64,000 nucleotides of DNA from Trichopria drosophilae (taxonomy: Eukaryota > Arthropoda > Insecta > Hymenoptera > Diapriidae), in contig CM059586.1 of the NCBI GenBank assembly GCA_030407085.1, forward strand, positions 32,289,501-32,353,500, given 5' to 3'. The position numbers and the translations under genes were made by a program. The notes below the pieces were generated by a model, which saw only the letters and a list, made by a program, of their open reading frames with translations, did not search any database and was not told the DNA's origin. Positions 56,672 through 64,000 of this stretch are shown here, one piece after another (within the stretch, counting starts at the first letter, position 1; every line of letters starts with the position of its first letter).

Positions 56672-56849
56672 TTAATGTAATTGGCTAAATGACATCTAAT
56701 TAAACATTATCTAATACTTTGTGGAAAGTAAAAGAACAGAATTACTATCGAAAAAATTTATTTATAAAAAATCGATTGTGTCTAAAGTCAAATTTGGAAT
56801 TACACGGTTTATTGTTGAGCTAAAAATAGAACGGCATACGCCGTTGCAC

Positions 56850-57030
56850 TTTCGATGCACAAAGACGACGAGAACGTTGACTGATAAATGTAGTGTTATA
56901 CAATGTTTTATCCTCCGTATACGGAGAATCGCGCATCGTCGTAGCGACAACCTTAGGTCACCGCTAGACGGCGAAGTGCGACGATCATTCAGGGGAGCTG
57001 CTTTCCAGTTTTCCCACTCCACATTGTTTT
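56850..57030. other. CpG-rich unique patch with overlapping frames
   Basis: Contains GACGACGAGAACGTTGAC, TCCGTATACGGAGAATCGCG, CGTCGTAGCGACAACC and GCTAGACGGCGAAGTGCGACG. Frames of 127 codons (plus, 56721-57104) and 106 codons (minus, 56762-57082) overlap it. Both products are Arg/Ser/Leu-rich and of no known family, so at most one is real. GAACGGCATACGCCGTTGC is a short palindrome (56830-56848). Role undecided. Confidence 0.25.
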
Positions 57031-57183
57031 CCTTCCTTTCTTCAATATTGCAATGTTTTATTTCAAACTTTATTAATACCATTTTGGAAATTTTTATACC
57101 TTAATAATAATCAATTTAATAATTTTAATGAGGGTTTAATTAGTGGGTATTTTTGTAAATGTGTGCCAAATATTTTGTATTTC

Positions 57184-57535
57184 ATCTTAACCCATTAACG
57201 CCTGAAAAAGACAAAATTGAACCGCGACTCTGGACTCTCAAATTTTAATAAAATCGCTGTTAATTTTTTACGCCACTACATTTTCCTGTGGTTTTTGGGT
57301 ATGTTCTACACGATGCAACCATTTAAAAAAATGTCATCTTGTACTTTCTTTTTTGCAAATTTTCGAAAAAAGTCGCGATTTTTATAAGGATTTTTTTAGA
57401 AAACGACCGATTCTAACTAGGAAAAAGGTTTCTTTACGCAATAAACAAACGTGTTATTAATACTTGTACTTGAAAAATATGAAGGTAGTTTGCTTTAAAT
57501 ATTTTTTCCTGCAAATACGAGCCTCTCAAAGGTTA
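57184..57535. other. Orphan TTAA element end and flanking DNA
   Basis: TTAA then CCCATTAACGCCTGAAAAAG at about 57188 has the form of the family's left ends; no right partner found. The next TTAA-type element begins at 57536, so the older one may have been broken by it. Confidence 0.4.
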
Positions 57536-58684
57536 CCCCTTCGCTGCGGCGAGAATTTCACGAAAAGTGCCCAAAATGCGGGGAAAAAAATTGGTTAGAT
57601 TTTACTGTAACTTGGTGTATAGGGTTTTTTTGAGACACCGAATACGAATTTGAAGTCAGATTTCGAAAATTTAAAATGGCGGATTCAATATTGCTTGCAA
57701 ATTTTCTAAATACCAATCATTTCGCCTGACACTTGTTACTCAGAGGTTTTCGGGGTCGCTGATTACGAATCTGAAGTTACATATTCGGAAAATTAAAAAT
57801 GGCGGATTCAATATGGCGGACGTCTTAATCGAAATTCGAACTGATTACGAATCTTATATCAGTTTTTGCATGTACAATACTACGGCAATTTGTTATTCAT
57901 ATGTCAAATAATGTTGCTCGTGGCAGGTTGGCAATAGAAACAGTCTCGTGATTATTTATAGAATATTTATCAAAAACTTCTTCGATTCTGCAGCTACAAA
58001 TCTATATTTTTAGTTTTTATAGATATTTTACAGAGTTTATTATCTACCAGATTATTCCGTGTAAATTTCAAAATTTTGTTATGTACTCCTGAGTTATCGT
58101 ATTAGATGTGGGAATAACACTGATTTCTAGAGTTCAATATGTTACAGTTTTTATTTTAAAAACAATTTTAAACAAAAATATATAAAAACAGAAAAAAATT
58201 GCACTTTGAAGACCTTTCACGAACCTCCTCGTAGTAAAGTGTGTGAGTACATATTGTATATCGAAGCTAACGGGGGAAGGCTAGCATTAATCCGCGGTAT
58301 TCGATCCGCCATTTTGAATTTTCAAAATATATCATCAGATTTGTAATCGGCGGCCTCGAAAACCCTTGGGTAGCAAGTTTCAAACGATTCCATTAATTTT
58401 TAATGCAGAGAATACGGAAACATAGCTCATGACAAAGATTTTTACAAAAGCGTAAACAACATATTTTAAGAACTTGTATCTTTTTTTTGACAACATGTTT
58501 TTGAAAAAGTACAACTGCATGTTGTTCGGTATACCTTAGGCTGACTAGAGATGGTCAAGTTTTTAAATTGGATATATTATTGACTTCATTAGACTAATTT
58601 ATGTCATGACAAAGATTTGCGTTTTTGCGGCAGTCAGAGAAAAGTCCTAAATGACAAAGATCTTTGTCATCCGCAGCGAAGGGG
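57536..58684. mobile_element. TTAA-type element with CCCCTTCGCTGCGG ends
   Basis: Left CCCCTTCGCTGCGG after TTA (57533-57535); right reverse complement identical at TTAA 58685-58688. Core copies lie on the plus strand near the left (57625-57700, 57735-57825) and on the minus strand near the right (58303-58385), so the interior folds back. The right end is homologous to the end of the element at 33192. Confidence 0.75.
57735..57825 (+). repeat. Best-preserved copy of the dispersed core repeat
   Basis: ACTTGTTACTCAGAGGTTTT, CGGGGTCGCTGATTACGAAT, CTGAAGTTACATATTCGG, AAAATGGCGGATTCAATATG, GCGGACG. Other copies at 57625, 58303 (minus), 17120-17260, 24440, 25520, 25806 (minus), 29408, 33361, 56238 and 58900-59400 keep the same order of words. 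Confidence 0.8.
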
Positions 58685-58779
58685 TTAATAACATCGGTAA
58701 TTTACGTGTTCCACTCATATTAACAGAATAGATTACTGTATTTTATTCCCATTAGGCCGGCTAATTTGTTAAAACATAT

Positions 58780-59425
58780 ATTCAAGGATTCCGGAAAATT
58801 CTGATTATGAATATTATGCAATATTAAAAAAATTCAAAATAGCCGAATTTTTTACAATTTTTTACCGTTTTCGACTGAAAATGTTCAATAAGAGGTTTTC
58901 AGGGTCTCTGATTGCGATTGTGAATCAGAATTGAAAAATTCAAAATAGCGGATCATTTCAAAAATGTTTTTAACTACTTTTGATTGAAAATGTCCACTAG
59001 GGGTTTTTAGGGTTTGAGATTACGAATATGATGTTAGAGGTGGAAAATTCAAAATAGCGGATTCAACGTGGCGATAAATATTTGTGGCGACGAAAAAATT
59101 TCGTCATAATTTTGAATTATTTCATATTTTATTTGCTTTGCTTTATTTCACATTTTTTACCAAAATATATTACCGGATACATCCGAAAATTACTGTTTCT
59201 TACTAATGTTCTCTTCAAAATCGGAATTTTTTTCGTCGCCAAAAATATTGGTCGCTAACGGAAGTAGTTAAAAAAATATAAAAAATTTCGCTATATTAGA
59301 TCGAACATTTTGAAGTTTCCATTTCTGATAACGCATTCGTAATCAGAGACCCCGAAAACCCCGAGTGAACATTTTCAGCCGTAAACGGTAAAAAATGTAA
59401 AAAAGATTTCGCCATATTATTTGAG
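58780..59425. repeat. Core-repeat monomers in a foldback
   Basis: Tandem ~120 bp monomers on the plus strand (GACTGAAAATGTTCAATAAG then GGGTCTCTGATTGCGATTG; TTGAAAATGTCCACTAGGGG then TTTGAGATTACGAATATG) face an inverted one (CGTAATCAGAGACCCCGAAA, 59330-59425). An inner hairpin pairs GTGGCGACGAAAAAATTTCG (59076) with, reverse complemented, TTTTGGCGACGAAAAAAATT. No TTAA ends identified. Confidence 0.7.
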
Positions 59426-59761
59426 TAAACAGTGTTGTCATAAATGAACTACTTCGAAATATCCGAATTTTTTAACCTCGTTTCACGAAAAGCAATTTTT
59501 ATCAAAATTATACAAAATTTATATGTCCATATAAAAACTTTACAAAAACCTTCTAAAATTACTTAGTGCCTTTTTTTCATGGACCGATTCATATGTAGAA
59601 AGATTATCAATTGGATTACAGTTAAATACTGTTAATTCTATAATTTTTTTTTCTCCACTCTATTTTCTGATTTTTGTCTTTTACTGTAGGATCGTTTTAA
59701 TTCTACTATATATAGTCTACTTTTTACTTCTAGTTGACCGTTCGAGACCCCTGAACGAATA

Positions 59762-59803
59762 AAAGAGATTCTACCTAATTTTGGAAAAAATGAGAATCTC
59801 TTT
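59762..59803. repeat. Perfect 11 bp hairpin
   Basis: AAAGAGATTCT (59762-59772) and AGAATCTCTTT (59793-59803) with a 20-base loop. Could be a small foldback or chance. Confidence 0.6.
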
Positions 59804-60222
59804 CTGGCGTTTCATCGTACTCTAAAAAACAAGAATCGAAAAAAAGAAGAAATGGAAAATCTATATTGGACCAGTCGTGAAGGGGAAAGATAGTTCAGGT
59901 TTATTGCCACGCCTGAAAAGTTAGTAGGTAGGATAATTAATCATATTTTCTGTCAGTAAAGAACTGCGTTTTAGTATTGAATGTAAACTTCTCGTAATAG
60001 CAATCACTTTGACAGAAATTGACAACATCTTAAATAGACTTTTACCAACATGCCACAATGTTGATTTTACTTATTTCTTTACAAGGTCTTAAAATTGTAC
60101 AGAAAAATGTCTCCTATAGATCATAAATTGTTTGCGTAATTGTTTACTAGAAGTATGTACAATAGGTGACTAGTTACTGGTCGTACACTTAGCTATAGGC
60201 CATACTTTGATTCAAAACTATC

Positions 60223-60272
60223 ACCATATCCTTCGCTCGTTGCTGAGGTTGATAAGGGTTTAAGGATATGGT
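60223..60272. repeat. Perfect 11 bp hairpin
   Basis: ACCATATCCTT (60223-60233) and AAGGATATGGT (60262-60272), loop 28 bases (CGCTCGTTGCTGAGGTTG...). Not repeated elsewhere here. Confidence 0.6.
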
Positions 60273-60899
60273 TCTAGGAAATTCAGAAAGCAACGGAAAA
60301 ATTCTAAGGAAGTCTTACCCATAGGCCATAACCAACTCCCCATTTTTTAAGCGAATTTCAAAAAGTAGTGAAATTTTAAATCCTCGTGTTAATATGTAAT
60401 TAAAACAAGATTATTTTGATTTCATTCGAATTTTTTTTACATTAACATCAAATACACTTTATTGTCTTAGGAAACAAAAGTGAAATCATGTGTTAATGAA
60501 ACACTAAAGGGCTGTTGCTGAATTTGGTTTTCAGTTTCTTTCTATTGTTTGTATTTTTTTTATTGCGATTTTTTTTTATTAGATGTCATTATTTATATTA
60601 GTTCATGCCTTGATATTTCTCACATGAAGGGGCACCCTTCAATGGTAGCAACGATGTAATTTTAATTGCTTGCGATAAATCCGTGGTCATAAGTAACAAA
60701 AAAATATCACTTTCGATTTTTCTGCAAACGTGGAAGCATTATTAATTTAAATATGATAAAAGAAACGAATTCCGCTGATGTATAAAATAATCGGTCGTGG
60801 GATATATATTAAATTTCGATACAACAAGTGTAGACCCAACTTATGACCAAACTACTAACATTATGGCAACGTTCCAGTCTCACCGATATCAATTTAGAC

Positions 60900-60914
60900 G
60901 GCAGCGCCATCTAT
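60900..60914 (-). promoter_or_regulatory. AGATGGCGCTGCC motif, second copy
   Basis: GGCAGCGCCATCTAT, the complement of the word at 45997-46009. Preceded by CCGATATCAATTTAGAC. CTCF-like, or a repeat fragment. Confidence 0.3.
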
Positions 60915-61167
60915 AAGAAACGAACAGAAGTCGCTGTGGTACGAGTGGTCAGTATGGGACCACTTCCCCCTACGTATTTCTAAAATAAAGGTACTTTTCG
61001 TAAATATCAACAAAAATGTTTGTGGTATATAGGTTTTTGTTGTACGCATTTTAAATAAATAATATTATTAAATTTTGTAAAAGCTTTTTTGGCATAAATA
61101 GTATCCATTATATTTTTGTAAAGCCAGCATAAAGTCAAAACTAAAATTTGAGAAAACTACTTAGAAA

Positions 61168-62048
61168 TAACACAGGCCAACAAAATGAAGCCAATCTCCA
61201 TACCCACAGACCAGACTATAGTTTTCCAAAGGTTATCAATGAGATGAATCCAAATCTGGCCACATAATTGTTCCATCACGTCAGGATTTTGAGATATCCT
61301 AACCTAAATGTGCAAAAAACACTGTTTTTGGTCATGTTCAGTAAGTTTTTGCGGCGAAACAAAATTCTTGTTCAAATTTTGACAAGAACCAAATTAAAGC
61401 GATATTAATCAACTTTAAAATACTTTTTTAGGTATTTCGTACAATTTCTTTTAATGAGTTTTTTTGCACTTTTAGGTTAGGATATCTCAAATGTTTCATG
61501 CCCTAGAGCAATTATACCACCAGATTTTGATTCAACACATCGAAAATCGTCGGAAAGATATACTCCGTTTCTGATAAATGCATTTTAATCTGGTTTTTGC
61601 CAAATTGCAAAAAATTTAACGGGCAAAAACGTTTTTTTTTTGCAGTTTTAGGTTAGGATATTTCAATATTTTGACGGAATGGAACAATATTTAGCAAGAA
61701 AGTCGGTCTCAATTTGTTAGTTATTTTCATATAATTTCACATTTACTTAAATGTATGAAAATTATAATTGTTCCCTGATACAAACTTTGATAAAAAAAAA
61801 TCATATGGGAATTACTAAAAAAGCATTTTAAAGCTGACAAATAGCACTTTAATATTTTTCATGCCAAAGTGAAAATAATAATTTTGTACCGTCACAAAAA
61901 CTTTCTGAATATGAGCAAAAACAGTCTTTTTTGCACTTTTAGGTTAGGATATATTAAAATCTTGACGAGATAGAATAATTCTGCTCAGCGAAAACCTTTG
62001 GAAAATTATAGTCTGGTTTCTGGGTATAAATTTTGTCGGCCTGTGTAA
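61168..62048. mobile_element. TAA-flanked element with internal TTAGGTTAGGATAT repeats
   Basis: Element 61171-62045 with TAA on both sides (61168-61170, 62046-62048). Ends CACAGGCCAACAAAAT and, reverse complemented, CACAGGCCGACAAAAT; both then carry ATACCCA.A.ACCAGACTAT and TTTTCCAAAGGTT (the left has 13 extra bases). Inside, GCACTTTTAGGTTAGGATAT recurs near 61468, 61640 and 61931, and inverted near 61292. A TWA triplet target is typical of PIF/Harbinger, which I infer; no transposase frame. Confidence 0.8.
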
Positions 62049-62675
62049 TTAGTGTGTTTCGAAAATATTGAATTTACTTTAGAGGAATTTAAGAAGACAA
62101 TTTTTCTTTCATTTGTCTTATAATATTTCTATTGTAATCATCAAATAATAATGATTGAGAATACCTAAAGACTAATATCTACTATGTGATACTATTTGTC
62201 AACAATTATTCTTCTGTTTCATATCCAAGGGAATTTAATTAATAAATATTTATTATCAATTAAACCCTATAAGAAAAGGATGATTAACCAAGGTTTCTTA
62301 GCTGTACAGGTATTTTTCGTTTACAGTGAATAAAAATATTGTATGTTGAAGAAGTTGCTTTCTTAAATGAATATAAATTTACTTACACGAAAAAAAATTG
62401 TATAAATATATCAAATGATATATTGTTTACATTCAATTAAATATACATGAAAAACTAGTTTATCACCGTATGTTTACATTATAAAAACCCCATTAATTAT
62501 TTTCTTAAAATATGTTTTATATGGGATTTAATAGCGCCTATTACTTTCAAACTCGATATCACAAACAAATTCTTCAAATTTATTGTTCTATAGTTTGAAA
62601 TTAATTACTGAAGCTTTTTTGATACTCGGAATCATAAAGTTCTAAATGTGAATTTGAAATAGTTGTGGCCTTAAT
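62049..62675. other. AT-rich stretch without genes
   Basis: Nothing supported. ACACGAAAAAAAATTGTATA near 62385 resembles the terminus of the MITEs at 1586 and 44378, but no partner end is found. Confidence 0.45.
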
Positions 62676-62679
62676 TTAA

Positions 62680-62838
62680 ATCGCGAGATCTCTAAAAAAG
62701 GTTAACAGTTTCGAAGATTTCGAAGACGATAGTTTTGAGCGATGCGTGAACGACTTTCCCATCGCATTCGTTAGAAATCCAAAATTAGGCCGGCGTAGAC
62801 GATCGATCTGTTCTCCGATTGCCTACTTCCACTTTTAG
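62680..62838 (+). other. Exon-like open stretch (hypothetical)
   Basis: 53 codons open on the plus strand, ending in TAG at 62836, in a locally GC-richer island (62690-62900). The reading runs IARSLKKVNSFEDFEDDSFE then RCVNDFPIAFVRNPKLGRR and RRSICSPIAYFHF: an acidic stretch followed by a basic cluster. Composition is less biased than chance frames here. No ATG and no convincing splice sites at its edges; family unknown. Could be a terminal exon fragment, a pseudogene piece or chance. Confidence 0.2.
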
Positions 62839-62904
62839 AGGGTCTTCTGGGCATTTCAGACGTTACTGTAAAAGTCCCCGAAATCCTTTGAAGATACAGA
62901 ATCC

Positions 62905-64000
62905 ATTGAAAAAGACCGTACAGATTAAATAAGTGGTTACTAACTGAATTTGAAGCCTATACATAACTTCGACAATAAATTACACTACTTTCTGAATACT
63001 ATTTAAATTGTGTAATATATCTTCTCTCTAAATGTTGGAAATGAGCAATTAGTTGTAAGATTTGAAAAAACTTAATGCATAAATTACACAAAATTATCGA
63101 CATTTTTCAACCTTGAGAAAGTTAGATTTATACTCGGTAATTGTAATTTATTAACTTGTTTTTATTAGGCAGATTTTTCTATAAATCAAATCACTGAAAT
63201 TTTCTAATTTTCTATTGTTTATTACTAAAGAGTTATTAATTTTCACTTTAGGTGTTTATCCGAATTACATGAAAGAAATTAACAAAATAATTATTTTATA
63301 TTTGTGTATGATAGTAATGAATTAGCTTCTCTCTATTTGTGTTTGATAAAACAATTCAGTAAAATAAGTACAAAATTACATGAATTTTTTAAATTAATAA
63401 ATAAAACAGAATTTTGGTAATTTCGCATTATTGTAAATACTTACTTGAACTTTAACAACAAAATTTCTTAATATAAATAACCTTTTATTTTATTCAAATG
63501 TACCTACATTTACGGTAAAAGTTATTGTACGTCTTGCAATGTTCGTGATTATTTTTGTAAGTTTTGCAACATTAATATCTAATTTATGCTAAATAATTAA
63601 TAACAAATTTATAGTAACTTTCTTTAAAGAAAGCCTCTTGCAAGTTTGGACAAATCATTGAATATACACTGCAGCAAGAAACTAATTCTTGAAGAACCCA
63701 AAAAACAAAATATATAGTTTGTCTGTAATATTTTGTTCATACTACTAAAAAATCTAATTTTCTTGATAACAGATTTGTTGCATTTGATTTAAGAGTATGG
63801 CTATAGAGAATAAAAAGCGAAAAACGTAACAAAAACAAAGAAGTACAAAATTTATTTGATTTTCATTAATTATATGTTAATTATAACAGATTAAGTTACA
63901 GTAGTGCTAGTTGCGGGCATACTTTAGCAAAATACAGTCTTGACTCTAAGTTCCTGTGTTCGAAGAAAGCATTAATATAAACTACAACCAGTATTTTCCA
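62905..64000. other. AT-rich stretch without genes
   Basis: No gene, RNA, repeat or element seen to the window's end. Confidence 0.5.

Larger units (their letters stand above)
59431..61160. other. Stretch without genes
   Basis: Only the hairpins at 59762 and 60223 and the AGATGGCGC motif at 60900 stand out. No open frame of note. Confidence 0.5.

Noticed and set aside
62384..62460. Third copy of the ACGGAAAAAAAT-terminus MITE
   Set aside because: Only one end resembles it (ACACGAAAAAAAATTG) and the inner TIR does not match either relative.

Overview
The window looks like intronic or intergenic DNA from an insect or other arthropod nuclear genome. It is strongly AT-rich by eye. It carries short runs of the arthropod telomere-type repeat (TTAGG)n, for example at 32270-32298, and many scattered AACCTAACC/GGTTAGG words. 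It is crowded with short inverted-repeat DNA transposons. I find no protein-coding gene that I can defend. The longest open frames are about 130 codons, match no family I recognise, and often lie inside repeats. No tRNA, rRNA or CRISPR array was recognised. The organism and the 'large intron or gene desert' reading are inference; the repeats are read directly.

Layout. 1-2410: an interrupted array of a ~660 bp tandem repeat, broken by MITE-like insertions. 2477-3427: two more terminal-inverted-repeat (TIR) elements. 3540-5060: a less AT-rich, CpG-containing unique stretch with a CRE octamer, the best candidate promoter or 5' exon. 5414-5455: a minute poly(A)-ended retroposed tail. 8331-9440: two TIR elements, one with termini that are themselves palindromes. 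11388-12040: two related TACTAA-rich MITEs. 14988-15185: a foldback. 16729-17714 and 24139-24910: TTAA-flanked elements with very long inverted arms. 24954-25057: a second retroposed tail with a 13 bp target duplication. 27323-28278: a nested foldback built of GGAATATTCC palindromes. 30634-32006: a TA-flanked element carrying a hAT-like element inserted with a perfect 8 bp duplication. 33192-36168: two TTAA elements back to back. 36173-39350: extremely AT-rich filler. 40443-50745: a dense series of MITEs of at least seven kinds. 55191-59425: further long-arm elements. 61171-62045: a TAA-flanked element with internal TTAGGTTAGGATAT repeats.

Recurring themes. First, six candidate TTAA-bounded elements (piggyBac/Kolobok/Sola3-type target), most with long inverted arms. 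Most enclose a shared interior word set: 'GGTTTTCGGGGTCGCTGATT', then 'ACGAATCTGAAGT', then 'AAAATGGCGGATTCAATATG'. Copies of this core also occur outside such elements. Second, three different non-autonomous elements with 8-9 bp target duplications have subterminal arrays of a short GACA-type unit in mirrored orientation. Third, two poly(A)-tailed copies of the same ~40 bp sequence, each with its own target duplication, imply an active LINE/SINE machinery elsewhere in this genome. No genes cooperate here; the window's biology is transposon ecology, plus a few possible regulatory or exonic islands.
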